Assembly (NCBI RefSeq): GCF_020085105.1
Contig: NC_058055.1
Span: 25,525,822-25,589,821 of the forward strand
DNA: 64,000 bases
Source: Siniperca chuatsi
Lineage: Eukaryota > Chordata > Actinopteri > Centrarchiformes > Sinipercidae
Direction of reading: 5' to 3'
The notes under the pieces were generated by a model, which worked only from the letters and a program-made list of their open reading frames with translations, was not told the origin of the DNA and made no database searches. A program made the translations under genes and the position numbers. Positions 10,465 to 22,689 of this stretch are shown here, piece after piece (the stretch's first letter is position 1; every line of letters begins with the position of its first letter).

Positions 10465-11730
10465 ATGGATGAAGTGAATTTTGTCTCTCTTGCTGTTGGG
10501 AGATGTGTGGACGCCTGCTGCCTGCTGCTCGACCTGGCCGTCAGGGCGTTCAGCTGGCTTCTTCGCTTCCTGTCCGGTGTGGGTGCTTCCCTCCACGGCG
10601 CGCTGGTCGCCCTGAGCGGCTCCACTTTGATTGAATACTGGGACTTTGCTCTTTTCTCCTTCCTTACCGCCACTGAGGCCGTCTCCAGTGCCGCCTGTGG
10701 AGCCCTGCACGTTGTGGAGGGCTGGCTGCAGACGCTGGGAGGAGTGTTTGAGAGTTTCAAGATGGTGGGACACCTCTCCTGTCACGTGGCGTGGCGCATC
10801 AAGGACGTGCTGCACCGCGGGCTTATTTCAGGGAGCTGCATCCTGCGACAGACATGCGAAGGCCTCTGCATCGCACTCAGCCTCGTTCTCTACTTTGTCA
10901 ACACGGTGGTCAACATCATCCTCATCAGCACGCAGAACTGTCTGTCTGTGTTGGCGGGCATCTGGGAGGTGGTGGCGGACCCCCTGCACAAAGTGGTGGA
11001 GCTGGCTCTGACCCTGCTGACCTTCCTGTACAGCTGTCTGGTCGGTGCATCCGTGCTGCTGTGGACTCTCTGCCAGCTGCTGCTGGACTTCCTGGGAGCA
11101 CTGGGCCGTGTCTTCATCACTGTTTTCATCGCTGACTCACACGGCCTGCTCATCACTGCGGCCATCATCTCACTGGCTTTCCTGTTACTGAACCCCAGGC
11201 TTCCTGTCCTCGCCAGACGGCTGAGCCTCCGTTTGGTCAACGCTCTGCCGGGAGTTCGTGGCGTACGGATGACACTGGAACAAGCTCTGGCCAATCTGGA
11301 GGTCCACACCAGGACAGCGCAGGAAGTAAGTAGAATGAGGCTTCCACACACAGACGCTTTAATCACTGAGACCGACCTGCTGCCAGTGAATGAACCGAGC
11401 CATCCAGACTCTCTGCAGCTCCACACTCAGCAGGACGGCGAGCCAGCGAGCAGCAGCAGGACTAGTACGTCCCGGCCGAACTCCGCTCCGGAGGATGGCG
11501 GCAGCCCTCCGACTGATGGTGAGCTGCTCAGCCTGCTGAAGGAGCAGGAGGAGAGGAAGAAGTGTGTCATCTGTCAGGACTTGAGCAAAACGGTGCTGCT
11601 GCTGCCCTGCCGTCACCTCTGCCTCTGCCGGCACTGCACCGACATCCTGACCCAACGCCGACCCATCCAGCAGCGCTGCTGTCCGCTCTGCCGGCAGCCC
11701 ATCACACAGACCATGGACGTCTTCCTCTGA
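10465..11730 (+). CDS. E3 ubiquitin-protein ligase RNF26
   Basis: Single coding exon of 421 residues, close to the ~430 of mammalian RNF26. Residues ~1-250 hold several hydrophobic membrane segments (for example LLITAAIISLAFLLLN), with no cleavable signal needed. A polar Ser/Pro linker (~300-355) follows, then a C-terminal RING: C367-x2-C370, C382-R-H384, C388-x2-C391 and C406-x2-C409. The family member is an ER-resident ligase that modifies STING and, with UBE2J1 and SQSTM1, positions perinuclear endosomes. The start is the first ATG after a strong acceptor (TCTTCTCTCCAG, ending 10458), which implies a spliced 5' UTR whose leader exon is probably in the duplicated unit upstream. The RING ligands all look present and the frame is clean. 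GC-rich coding against AT-rich flanks is normal for a host gene. Confidence 0.93.
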   Translation: MDEVNFVSLAVGRCVDACCLLLDLAVRAFSWLLRFLSGVGASLHGALVALSGSTLIEYWDFALFSFLTATEAVSSAACGALHVVEGWLQTLGGVFESFKMVGHLSCHVAWRIKDVLHRGLISGSCILRQTCEGLCIALSLVLYFVNTVVNIILISTQNCLSVLAGIWEVVADPLHKVVELALTLLTFLYSCLVGASVLLWTLCQLLLDFLGALGRVFITVFIADSHGLLITAAIISLAFLLLNPRLPVLARRLSLRLVNALPGVRGVRMTLEQALANLEVHTRTAQEVSRMRLPHTDALITETDLLPVNEPSHPDSLQLHTQQDGEPASSSRTSTSRPNSAPEDGGSPPTDGELLSLLKEQEERKKCVICQDLSKTVLLLPCRHLCLCRHCTDILTQRRPIQQRCCPLCRQPITQTMDVFL

Positions 11731-12054
11731 CGGGCGATGGACCAGCGCGGTGGTGACATGACCAAAAGGCCACAACTACAAACTGCACAACAGAAAAAGG
11801 CTGTTAGCGCTATAGTTGCTTTTTCTCTACTCAAATAGTTTTATTCACAAGTAGGCCTGAGTAATACTTAACTTAATACTTTTTGAGCTGAACTGTGTCT
11901 GTAAAATCAAGTATCGCAAAGTGCCAACTATTGGTCAGATTCTTGGTATGTTTACTTATTCTTTGTTCCACTATTTTCTAATCTAAGTCAGGAAACTTTT
12001 CTAACTTTAATGAACAATATTTCTGCACCCTAGTGTTTAATCTTAAAACTTGAA

Positions 12055-12131
<77 letters not shown>

Positions 12132-12810
12132 GATATAAGTTTGCCATCAACGCTGAAATGCCAAAACAAGAGAGAAGCTCTTAAATCTCTTGATATGTGA
12201 GAAGTGTGGATGGTTATTTCATAACAACTGAACTCAGTGGCTGCTGATTATTAACACTGGATTAATAGACTTGAGGATTTGGGCCAAAGACTGTACTTAT
12301 TACTGTAATATGTGTGCTCCTTTTTTAATATATTATGAACATCTATTTAAAAAAAACATTTAAAAACTGAACATCTGCTTGGGGTGTTTAATTTGAGTTG
12401 AATTTATCATTATAAACTATTTTGATTCCTAAGATATCCCCTAATTAGCAGATGGTACCTTAACACACTGCTGCAGATTAAAAATTATAATTGAGTTTTC
12501 ATATTTGTTGGTGCAAAAGCCTTATAAAAGCTTTGGTTTGAAGCTTTATTTCTTGATTTTTGTTTTCATTCCTACAAATCCACAAATGTCCTCCAGGTGA
12601 GTTTTAAAACTTAGATCTCCAAACCAGTATTTTGTCACAATGCGATCTCATAGCGAGGCGATAAATGATAAATTTTAAAAAATGGTCCAGTCCTACAAAT
12701 ACGACTGCGCACTTCATGTGATGAATGTGAACATTTTTATAATTTACTCACGTTCTGTTACTGGAACTTGTGTCTTAGTATTTATTCAGTAATGTTCAAT
12801 AAACATGCTG
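11731..12810 (+). other. Probable rnf26 3' UTR
   Basis: Non-coding and AT-rich, with a TTCAATAAACATG poly(A) signal at 12798-12803. It contains the TA microsatellite at 12064-12129. I infer the 3' end only from the signal. Confidence 0.45.
12064..12129. repeat. (TA)n microsatellite
   Basis: About 33 uninterrupted TA units preceded by TGTG. The apparent frame through it (a run of Ile-Tyr) is an artefact of the repeat. Confidence 0.98.
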
Positions 12811-13119
12811 TCATGCTTTGAATCCTTTACTCTTCTTGTCAAACTGAAAGATTCTTGCCACGTTATTCAGCCTGTGGTCAGTCAGTGGTGTAAAGCAGGT
12901 AGCATGAAGCAGGGTTGTAGTGAGGATTTTAAATACTGAGGTCATGAGTCCTGCATGAATATAAGAATAAGAAGAAGTTTTTGCTTGGTTTATTTAGTAA
13001 AATGACTAAATTAGCAGGCTTATGTTTTATACTGTTTGATCCTTTCCAGTCACATGTTAGACTAAAGGTCCTATTTTCATGTAAATGTTGCCAAATGTGC
13101 ATTAAACCAAAGATAGCAG

Positions 13120-13545
13120 CAGAACACAGCTATTAGACGGATTGTTGGGAAATTTTGTACAGACATTCATGGCGCCCAGAGGATGAATCCTGCTGACTTT
13201 GACAATACCCTGACTTTTCCTCTAGCGCCACCACGAGGTTAACGTGTGGTTTTAAATTAAATGTCTTTACAACTTTTGGATGTTTTGGTACAAAAATGCA
13301 TGTCCCCCGCTGAATTGCAATAACTTCAGTCAACTTTTCCAGCTCCATCATCAGTTAAATTTGTCCAATATTTTTGTTTATGGCCACATCAGCCTCAGCT
13401 GTACTTTATGTTTATTGCTAATTAGCCAATGCTAACATGCTAACATGCTAAACTAAGATGGTGAACATGGTAAACATTATAGGACAAGTGCAATGAGATA
13501 ACTTCTGTTATGAATTGGCGCTATATAAATAAAATTGAATTAAAC
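13120..13545 (+). repeat. Family C repeat with LINE-type tail
   Basis: GAAATTTTGTACAGACATTC, CCAGAGGATGAATCCTGCTG and CTAGCGCCACCACGAGG mark a fish interspersed repeat that also occurs at 37.8, 46.3, 51.4, 57.6 and 61.7 kb. The AGCCAATGCTAACATGCTAA block is its 3' part. At 13500-13545 GGCGCTATATAAATAAAATT is a LINE-type 3' tail. Non-coding. The 12811-13119 gap before it holds nothing recognised. Confidence 0.65.
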
Positions 13546-13619
13546 TGAATGATTGTAGGTCTTGTTAAAAAAACATATTTCTTTTATTTACTTATTTGTA
13601 TTACCGTCTTGCTATATAT

Positions 13620-13865
13620 ATATAAAAAGCTAAAACAATTAGTCAATTAATTGATTAGTCCTAACATAACATAAAATAAATGTGCACAATTGATAATCAA
13701 TTAAACATTAAAGTATTTATTCAAACAAAAATGTAATAGTTCCAGCATCTCAATTGTGAGAATTGGCTGATTTTATGTGATCATAAACTGAATATCAGAC
13801 ATTTTATAGACTTAACGATTAATTGATTAATCAAGGTGGTTATCAGCAGATTGATTAATGATGAA
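13620..13865. repeat. Family D repeat (ATTAATTGATTAGT type)
   Basis: TTAGTCAATTAATTGATTAG at the left and TTAACGATTAATTGATTAAT at the right act as inverted ends of a short AT-rich element. Relatives occur at 36.9-37.1, 38.3-38.5, 44.0-44.3 and 50.9-51.1 kb. The family is common in teleosts and is presumably a non-autonomous DNA transposon. Confidence 0.5.
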
Positions 13866-13903
13866 AAGACATCAGTAATACATGCTTTATTTATCCTCTT
13901 TTC

Positions 13904-14671
13904 CAGTGGTAAGTACCAATACAACAATGAAAAATGCTCCATTACAAGTAAAAGTCCTGCATTCAAAATCTTACTCAAGTAAAAGTGCAAAAGTTTTATC
14001 ATCAAAATATACTTAAAGTATAAAAGTAATACTTGTTTCGTCCCTGTGACTGATCATTATTATGACATGTTAAAACTGATGAATCTACTGATGTGCAAGC
14101 AGCATTTTACTGTTGTAGCTGCTCGAGGTGGAGCTAGTTTTAACTACAGTTTATACATAGTTAGCTAGTTTAGTCCAGGGACCGAGTCGGGCCCCTCCAA
14201 AGGGTCACGAGATAAATCTGAGGGGTTGTGAGATGATTATTGGGAGAGGAAAGGTTTTAGTTTTTGAACTTATCTCTTTATGTGAAATATTGGATCTTTT
14301 TACCTCTTTAGGCCTCGCACAGTTATTTTTAATGAAACCATGTGAGAAGTTTAGAAGTGAAATGTCTCTTTGACATCTGGAACTGGAATTTTTGTAAGAG
14401 GTTGGAAACCACTGGTTTAATCTTTATCAATGTGTCCTATTTTATAAACTGATCATATTTTTCTTGTAAAGTCTTAATCTGAAAAGTATCCAGTAACTAA
14501 AGTTGTCAATTAAAATAGTGGAGTAAAAAGTACAATATTTCCCTCTGAACTGTAATGGAGTAAAAGTATAAAGCAGCATAAATTGGAAATATTCAAGTAA
14601 ACTACAAATATCTCAAAATTGTACTTAAGTATAGTATTTCAGTAAATGTACTTAGTTACTCTTCACCACTG
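13904..14671. repeat. Family A TIR-type repeat, long copy
   Basis: It starts CAGTGGTAAGTACCAATACA and ends with ACTTAGTTACTCTTCACCAC followed by TG, the family termini in opposite orientation. The inner blocks TGTTGTAGCTGCTCGAGGTG and GTGGAGTAAAAAGTACAATA match the copies at 7.6 and 26.6 kb. Non-autonomous and non-coding. Confidence 0.7.
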
Positions 14672-15831
14672 CTCTTTTCTAACGGAGCTGATCATTTTCA
14701 GATTTAAATCGGTGCAGCAGGCGGTCGGCCATGGGAAACCTGTCAGTACAGCTTTAGATTCACAGTCAGGTAACTAAATTTGTCGCAGTAGAAACGCCTG
14801 TTTGGTTTCTGCCGTTTACCGTCTCGGCGTCACTGTACAGTTTCCTGTTCCTTGGTTTACTTGCATTCAGTTGTTTATATATTTGAAAGCTGTTTCCCTT
14901 ATGTTTAGCTGTTATCTGTGGTTTGGTGATTTAAGAGTTAATGGCTTCATACTGAACAGCAAGAGTGTCTAAATCGATTTTTTGGGTTGGCTGCTTTCAA
15001 AGGGTGTACCATATGAGCTGCATGGGGAATAAATATTCGAAATGAGAGGGAAGGTTTCCATTTATGTTGAGAATCGCTGATGTGTGTGTCCTGAGTCACA
15101 GTGAAGCATTAACAGATGATACTGTGACCAAACTCCTATAAGAAAACAGACGTTTGAGTGGATCTGAAGCAGGATCACCATCACTGCTCTGATGGTAACA
15201 TCAGCAGCTCAAGGTTTGACCGACTGCACTAAACCTTCTTTATGAAACTACATTTTCTGAAAATAAGCCTGACTTACAGAAGGCAACTTTTTAAGAAGTG
15301 TAACTGGTAATCTTGCTTTATGAAACATCTGTCAGATGTTGCCACAGCATAACATACAGTAGAAGGTCTCTTAAGTGTTTCAATACATCATTCTGACATT
15401 CTCCGTTTCTTATTCCCATAGTAAGATGTTGCATTTGATTTTCTGCTTTCAATATGTTAATATTTAAAGTGAAAACAAAATAATATAGAAATGTCCACAG
15501 ACAGTATTGATGATGTCTGTAGTCTTTAATTCAAATGACAAGAGAATCAGAAACATTAATCACTTTGAAATTTGGAAAACCTGTATATGATTATTATCTA
15601 TCATGCAGATCCCGACCCAGATACAGATGAAAAATGTCTGAACATTTTAATTTGTGTAAATGTTGTTGCAGTTGCATTGCTCTGTCATCTAGCTTTTATA
15701 TAAAGGGAAATGAGAACTATACATTGCTACAGGGATTCAAGATAATCAGATTAAGTTTCAGTTTCAGTTTAATACAACAAAAACCTGCATGCATTTCATG
15801 GAGATGAAGAAAAAGAGTAACAGTTTTCATC
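14672..15831. other. Gene-free stretch downstream of the C1q gene
   Basis: No coding exon is seen on either strand. On the minus strand it would include the 3' UTR of the C1q-domain gene. Confidence 0.35.
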
Positions 15832-18264
15832 TTACATGGTGAAAAGCAGATGACCACTGAAGGTGTTATGGTGGTTTTGATTGTCGTACACCCTTGTGTT
15901 AACCCACAGTCGCAAAAACACAACATCTCCGACCTCTAGAAGCAGTGTAACGCTGTTAGAAGAAGTCCCATAATGGGTCGGCTGATGCTCATATGCGATA
16001 AAAATGTGCTCTGAGTTCTTGATCAACACAGCACCTGTAGGATGGTTCCCATCTCCATGTGCACCTATGTGCCACTCGAAGTGGTAGGCTCCTCTCACTG
16101 GTGGAGTGAAAACACCTGTTGGACATTTGTTTTTGTCATTTTAAATGGAAAATCAACTGTTGCAACATTTGTCAATCAGACTGACATTAACAACAATTTA
16201 TTGTTGAGATTTCAGAGTTCAGGTACCTGTGTTTGGGTTGTAGGCATTTCCAATGTTTGAGACAACATGTTTGAAGACCAAGGGAGTAAATGTGTGAAAG
16301 GGTCCGAGAGTTGCATCGCCTTGAGCCAACAGAGCGGCTGAGAAAGCCACGTGTTTGACTGAGAGAGAGAGCAATGTAAATATTCTGTGGATACACCCAT
16401 GTGACTTTATTATTATTATTATTCTTTGTATTTTTGTACTATCCAACACTTTAGGTAGATAAAAAAAAAAAAAAAACACATTTATCTCCAATGAAAGCAA
16501 TGTTTGACAGTAAAAAGCATTTTATTGTTACAGAAGCCGGAAACTGCAGTGGTTCCAAACATTTTAATTAATGATTTTTAAAAATCTAATTATCTTGGTA
16601 TCTCAGATAGTAAAGTTGATCTGCAATTTTCTGAGAAAGCAAAAATTACTCTTACATACTTACAGCTAGAAACATGGTTCCAATTCTTATTTGGGCAGCA
16701 TGTTTTGCAGATTGTATTAAAACTTGTTGATATATTGTTCAGTATTTGAAATATGAAATATTTTATGATTTGTTTTTTGAATGGCTGTCTATGGGAGTGT
16801 GCATAAAAGCATCAATATCACAAATACTACACACTAGAGAAATCGTACTTGGTACATACATTCCCCCATGGCATGTGCTCAGCAAATTAAAATATGTTAA
16901 CAATAGCACCATCACGTGGCGAGTTGTGGCGGACATATTATTCTGTACAACACCTCCATGTGGCCTGCTACGAACACTGCCATACTTCTTGACTGCATGA
17001 TTGAACTGCAACCACAATCAGGTGGTATATTCACACATAAACACCCAACAAACAGAACTGATGGGCTTTCATCTGTAGGTGGCGCAGTACAAATACAACT
17101 TTAAATGACTGGGTTAGAAATGCTCCATTCAGAATTTTGTGAGTATGTGCAACAGTGTATCTTTAAATACTCTGTAAAGTTTGGAAGTGTTTGGCTACCC
17201 TGATTGAATTTTGTAAGTCTTGCTGTAAGTCTCTCAGCAGCAGAAGCACATTCTAGTTAGGTCTTGATCTTGAGGTGATAAGGTAAAACTAAATTATCGC
17301 AACCACTGCAGTTTTCAGTACTGAATATTATTTTAGAATAAATAATAGTCTGGTAAATTGAACTTTTTGCCACACAATTGTACAGGTGTGATAAAAACAT
17401 ATTTCTAAATCTTCAGAGCCATGATGATTTCCACACAATACCTTGCAGCTGTTGCTTCAGCTTGTCAAGTTCAGTCTTTTGCCTCTCCAACTCTTCCAGC
17501 TTTGCTGCATTTGCTGAAAAAAGAGGATAAATAACTGAGTTTGACTTCACTGCACCATCACTTTCTTTGGATATTGCTCCAATATATTCGTGGAAGAAAA
17601 TACTTGGTTTCATTTCTGTGGATATTTATGAACTGCTATGACATGACACTGATATCCTTGTAAAACAACAGTGGTTCCCAGAGATGGGTGCTATTACATC
17701 TTTCATTACTTGACATAATACTAGGGCTGCACGATATGGTAAAGAAAATCCTATTGCAATTATTTTGACAGATATTACGATTGCCATATGACTCACAATT
17801 AGTGGGAATGATCATTTTTGCATCAAAATGTTCATTTTCACTTAAAAAACTATTAAAATCATCTGATATTTGTTGGTGTCTGTACCAAATAAACATGTTT
17901 TCTGGCATCTGGAGAACAAGATTTGTAGGCCAGGGAATCTCTGCAGCACTACAAAACTTCATTATAATTCTTTGTCACACATTTTACCTTTATCAAAAAA
18001 TTGCAGCTTCTGCGATTTCGATAATATTTTGATTAATTGTGCAGTCCTACATAATAACATACCTTGATTCTCTCTTTGCAAGAATCTCATCTCCACCCTC
18101 AGTTGAACCAACGAGCCAGTCATCTCTCTCAGCACAGCATGGATGTCTTGCGGAAAAGGCTGTGCGAGAATTTCATTTTCTGCCTTTGTGTTACTCTGAT
18201 CCATGGAGACAGAGTAGACCAGCAGCAACAGTGGGAAAATCACAGTCACAATCATCATTCTCAC
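15832..18264 (-). CDS. Secreted C1q-domain protein (C1q-like/cerebellin type)
   Basis: Four coding exons: 18264-18063, 17513-17442, 16358-16227 and 16115-15832. All introns are phase 1 with GT-AG ends, giving 229 residues. Residues 1-20 are a signal peptide ([20 protein letters not shown]). Residues ~35-91 are a charged helix or coiled coil ([19 protein letters not shown]) with no collagen repeats. Residues ~93-229 are a complete C1q domain, from [12 protein letters not shown] through [15 protein letters not shown] and GDVVFLRLW to the typical end FSGHLLF. Such short-chain secreted C1q proteins form trimers, and in fish they belong to a large, expanded, often immune-linked family. I cannot say which member this is. 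No symbol is given because orthology is unclear. The frame is intact. Confidence 0.88.
16385..17440. other. Intron 2 of the C1q gene
   Basis: AT-rich intronic DNA with a TTATTATTATTATTATTC and poly(A) stretch at 16409-16476 that resembles a retroelement tail. The small frames on both strands at 16.7-17.1 kb have no recognisable motif. Confidence 0.4.
17722..18049. repeat. MITE-like element in C1q intron 1
   Basis: The left end TAGGGCTGCACGATATGG and right end ATTAATTGTGCAGTCCTA are imperfect inverted repeats bordering ~328 bp of AT-rich, non-coding sequence. The interior ends also pair (ATTACGATTGC with GCGATTTCGATAAT). It is a common fish non-autonomous DNA element, inserted in intron 1. 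Confidence 0.65.
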
Positions 18265-19126
18265 ACTGGCAATTTACACAGTTGAACTGTTTAATCTGTG
18301 AACATGTGTGATGTTTATGTAGTACAGCAAAAAGAGGCGTCACGGTGTGGGGGGTGGACGTTACAGACAAGTGTTTTCCAGGTTCATCTCAAACTTGCTG
18401 AGTTGCTCTTTGTTTTGTGTTTTTGAGAATGAGGAAATAATCAGACTGATATAACATTTCATGTAGTGTGCCAACATCGGTATGAGGAACAAAGATAGCA
18501 CAATGAGCTTTGTCGTATCAAAATGTCCGATTTTTTCAACAATGGCCATACTCCGTCAGGGGTGGGTCAAGGGTCAGTTTAGATCCCAGAAAGGCCAGAA
18601 ATCTTTGAATGAGTCTGGGGTCATGCTTCAATCGATAAATCTTGTAATATCAAGGAGCTGAGGTGCCTGGTTGCTGAAACACACCCACCAGAAATTTGAC
18701 CAGTGTTGCCGTGAATTAACGTAATGTTTACTTAATACATGTATAACGAACGAATTTGAGGCAAATCTGTTAACGTGAATTTAGATTTTCACATAACTTT
18801 AGTTGCGAGTCATTCATCTGGATGTCACTTGATTATAACATTACTTTTAATAAGTAAATGTTAATAAGCTAACATTAAGTTACCTTCATGTGCTTGCATT
18901 GTCATAACTATAATTGTCGCTTTTTTTTAGCCTATTAAGGAATTAAATCTGCAGTTCGATACTCAGTGCAGATGCGATGGTGCATAACAGCTTACAGATA
19001 GGTTGTGATTCCCCACACCTATTTTGATTTTGTTTGTGTACTGCTACCTACAGCGCTGTGCGAGATATGACTGTTGAGAAAGAAAGGCACTCTTATATTT
19101 GTTGTTTAAGATGTTTATTCTTTTCA
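18265..19126. other. Upstream region of the C1q gene
   Basis: It contains the putative minus-strand promoter of the C1q gene. TACATAAACATCAC on the minus strand near 18308-18325 is a weak TATA-like candidate. No exon is recognised. Confidence 0.3.
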
Positions 19127-19857
19127 GTCCTTGTTGAGGTCATGGCCACCTGTGACGCCTCCACCACACCTGCTAAACATAGCATAAACTGTAAGTACCA
19201 GTCTTGGCTACTTGACTTTAGACAGTTGATTTCAAAGGACAACAGCAAAAAAAATGTTAAAGACTGTCATCTTTATTTTGAAGTGTTGCTCCCTTGTTCC
19301 ATTTTCTCCAACAGATATGACATAATAGTATTGTAAATATGAAAAACTGAGCCACCCTTTATAGTTAACTGTATATTTTTCATTATCTGAAGCATTTATG
19401 TTGTACGTTAGTGAGAGAGCTGCAGAGACCTTGCAGCTCAGCATGCTGGACGTCCGTGTCTGTTGGTTTGGCTGGGTTGGACTGCGATGGAATGGCAAGC
19501 CTTCTTTTCCCAGTCTCTGCGACGAAGAGCAGCACCGGATGTACTCATCATCCACTGTGGTGGCAACGACATGGGGAGGTCAGCTGCGTCAAGCTGGTCA
19601 ACATGATGAAGGACCTGCACCAGCTTCACCTCCAGCACCCTGGCATGAAGATCATGTTTTTGTCTGTGACCCAAAAAGGTGCCGGTGGAAGGCTGGTACC
19701 AATCCGGTGAAGCTTGACAAGGCCAGGAAATTTGTCAACAGTGTTATAGCTACATTTGTTCATAGCTTAAATAGTGTTATGATTGAACACCCTCACATTG
19801 GACATGACAGTCCTGGGCTGGACACCGATATCTGCCAATTATTGCTAACTTCCAAAT
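19127..19857 (+). pseudogene. Decayed SGNH-hydrolase-like sequence
   Basis: The core at ~19440-19857 encodes recognisable pieces of an SGNH/GDSL esterase fold: VRVCWFGWVGLRWN, then the block-III-like LIIHCGGNDMG, then KLVNMMKDLHQLHLQHPGMK and a following conserved stretch. The pieces lie in different frames and the sequence is broken in a few places, so it is not a working gene. Similar SGNH sequences are multi-copy in fish genomes and may belong to mobile elements; I cannot assign the element class. A short exon-like segment at 19127-19190 (MATCDASTTPAKHSIN, flanked by AG and GTAAGT) lies upstream and may belong to the same unit. Confidence 0.5.
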
Positions 19858-20334
19858 AAAACACTAGAATTTCACTCACCGAAAAAACTGGAGTACAGAC
19901 TTCTTGGACGGTTTGTTGGTACAATTAACCGCCCCCTCTGTTACTGACATGTAACTTACGTTCGACTATTAACCACAGCCCCATTCTCTGTTTGAGAAAG
20001 AACATTAACCAAAAATGTCAGTTAAAACTGGCTGGAGTCGGGCTTTAATGGTTATTTGTTTATTGTTGATTTTGCCTGCTGATTTATTCGATTTATTGTT
20101 TCATTAAGAAAGCATTAAAGGTATGCCATCTTAAGTGATTGAAGTGAAATAAAATGGCAATTCAGTCAGATTATCAGGCCAATTACTAACACGTTGTTTA
20201 AATAGAGAGCCAAAGTAAAACCGTTACTTCCGGGATCTGTTTCAGAAGTAAGAAAACCTCATTGACGTTTGTAATAATACATATAACTAAACATTATGTC
20301 ATGTGGCTAGCTCAAGAGGCAACCTCCAGGGATG

Positions 20335-20480
20335 AAAAATGAAGCCAACCCGGAAGTTCAAAAAACTGCAGGTCATCGAATGGCAACTTGAGGCTGGCTG
20401 CAAAAGGGAGTCAATCCCCATGGAGCCCCATGTTAAAATGCCAAACTTTACATCAGAAATAAACATGTTTACAGCCTGGT
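20335..20480 (+). repeat. Interspersed repeat (CCCGGAAGTTCAAAAAACTG type)
   Basis: GAAGCCAACCCGGAAGTTC, GGCAACTTGAGGCTGGCTGC, AGTCAATCCCCATGGAGC and AAATAAACATGTTTACAGCC form the body of a repeat common in teleosts. Non-coding. The DNA on both sides (19858-20334 and 20481-21165) has no exon that I can support. Confidence 0.55.
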
Positions 20481-21165
20481 GATTTTAATAGTAATGATTT
20501 AGTTTAAAGAGAGAAAAAACTGAATGACTTTTTGTCGACTAAAACGTTTTGAGTTGTCGCCAACTAAAACTAAACAAACTATTAGTAGAGTATGGTGAAT
20601 TGGAGGCACAACATGCATATGTACTGTATTATTCAGTTTAAGTTGCAGTTTTATGCTGGAAATGTTAAATTATTTTCCAACTTTTTTTCCCATAGGCAGT
20701 ACAGACATACAAAATACAGAAACTGCAAGATTATACATCTGTGCTATCCCCTGTTAAATGGAGAAAACTAGACAGCTCTCAACTCTGCATCACAGGAATC
20801 TGTTTAGAACAGCAGAAAAGTTTCACAGTAATTCAACACCACTTTTTTTTTTTTATAAATGCAGTCACTCCAGTCTATCAGGAAATGATCTTATTTTAAT
20901 TCACATTACTGAGAACTGACAGAGTGGTCTGTCCACAAAAGTACAACAGTTTGTTGCCTTGATAAGATTTAACATTCCTGTTGGCTTAGCAGCTGCCTAA
21001 GAAATTATTTTTTTTAATACTGTCAAACAATCTTTTAAAACCCCTTAACATGCAGTTTTTCCTTTTCAATTCCCCCTTTAAGTATCATTAAAAAGGTGGA
21101 GTATGTGATTTTAATCCAATACATGTCTTTTTGTCAAATTCAGCTAATATCTCATTACAATTGTC

Positions 21166-21720
21166 GTATGTGGTGGTGGTATAGGGACCCAAATGCAGAT
21201 GACCAGGAAGCGGTATGAGGGTGAAGTAGCCGGATGGCTACAGTGTTTATTGGGGTGATGAGGTTTACAGACAAGTACAGTCAAATGGGCAGATACAGAT
21301 CCAGGTAAAAGACTATGGGTTATCGGCTGGCAGTGGTGGAAACAAGGAAGAGAGTCCAATGAGGCTAGCCAAATCCAATAGGGAGCAGGCAGAGTTCAAA
21401 ATCCAGAGACAGAATCCAAAACAGAACTCACGGTAAGAATGCAGGGGAACTGGGCACGGAAACCAGGTACAACAAAAGGGCGCACCAAACAGCAACACAC
21501 AAATGTCAGGAACACACGCAAGACAAGACCAACAATGATACGACACCAAAAAAAAGAAAGCGACCCGGACTAAATACCCTAGGGGAGGTGAGACAACGAG
21601 ACACAGGCGCAAACAATCAAGGAAGGGCCAACAATCAAAGCTGGAGGGAAAGCGAACAAAGACAGGAAGTAAAACCACAAGACACACAAGGGAAGGAGAA
21701 TACTATAAAATAAAACAGGA
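21166..21720. repeat. Purine-rich interspersed repeat of unassigned class
   Basis: The plus strand is strongly A/G-biased with phrases such as CAGTGTTTATTGGGGTGATG, ATCCAAAACAGAACTCACGG and GGACTAAATACCCTAGGGGA. I recognise this type as a high-copy fish repeat, but I cannot see terminal repeats or a coding part and do not assign a class. The 124-codon minus-strand frame through it is a by-product of the base skew. Confidence 0.45.
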
Positions 21721-22689
21721 GATGAAAAACTCTAAAACTATAACAACGATCTGTTAGCTGTCCGTTCTGTGTGCGCGCTGAAAAAACTGTGCTGTTTGTA
21801 CACAGCCCTGGCTCTGTAAATGGGAAACAAAGAAAGTGGCTTGGACTGAGCCACACAACTCTATTCCATCCATGATTTGTGTGTCAGGTAATATTAAATG
21901 ACTTGCCCACGGACATTCAGCTTACTTTCTAGTTTGTCAAGATATGCTGTTGTTGTGATGTTAGCTATAGTAGCAGGAGAGTTGTGAGTATCGCTGTCTG
22001 GAGCTGGTTTGCTGGCTCTGGGAAACCGTCTCGTCCTCTCTGGCTGTTAGCTTCGCAGCAGCAACTGTAGGGATCGTTTGCTAACCCACAACGTAGCTAA
22101 GCTAACTCACAACCTAGCTAACATTAGTTATATTACTTGCTGTGTCATTGTTCGCTCTATATCATGGTTTTTGTCACGGTACTGGATTTCACCAGAATCC
22201 CATTTCCCACCTTTAAGGTCGGAAAAAGCATCTTATTCCACACTGTCTCTTATCTCTAATCTGTCTCTCTCGTATATTCTTATTTCAGCTCAACAAACAA
22301 CAGGTTACATTACATACTTAGGTATGATATTTTTATTAACAATTATTTGTAATGTTAAAATGATCACCGAGTACATAGAGGCAAATAATGGATATCATAA
22401 CTACATTATGAGGAATACCAACCATGTACAGTAGGTCATAACCCTCTATCTCAACCCACAGTTGGCAGCATTAGTGCAGTTACCTCAAGTGAACCGCTGC
22501 AGAGTTCACCTGAAACTGATCAGACCACTTCTTTCAAGCGGACTCTGGTTTGAAAATCAGATTCAACACTGCTGACCCAACATTATCCTATAATGCAGAT
22601 GCGGTGGCCTTTTAAATCGAGATACATACGTCTCAAGAGCCACAGCCTTGTCAGGGTGCTCGTACTTGGAGCTGAGGGGAGGGGGCACT
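21721..22689. other. Gene-free stretch with a diverged repeat
   Basis: AAGTGAACCGCTGCAGAGTT and GCGGACTCTGGTTT near 22478-22553 look like part of an interspersed element. No host exon is recognised. Confidence 0.3.

Noticed and set aside
10890-11426. Long minus-strand and alternative plus-strand frames over rnf26
   Set aside because: GC-rich coding exon shadows; only the 421-codon frame has the RING and membrane segments.
11978-12169. Ile-Tyr repeat protein
   Set aside because: Product of the TA microsatellite.
21313-21687. 124-codon minus-strand hydrophobic frame
   Set aside because: Arises from strand base skew of an interspersed repeat; no conserved motif or splice support.
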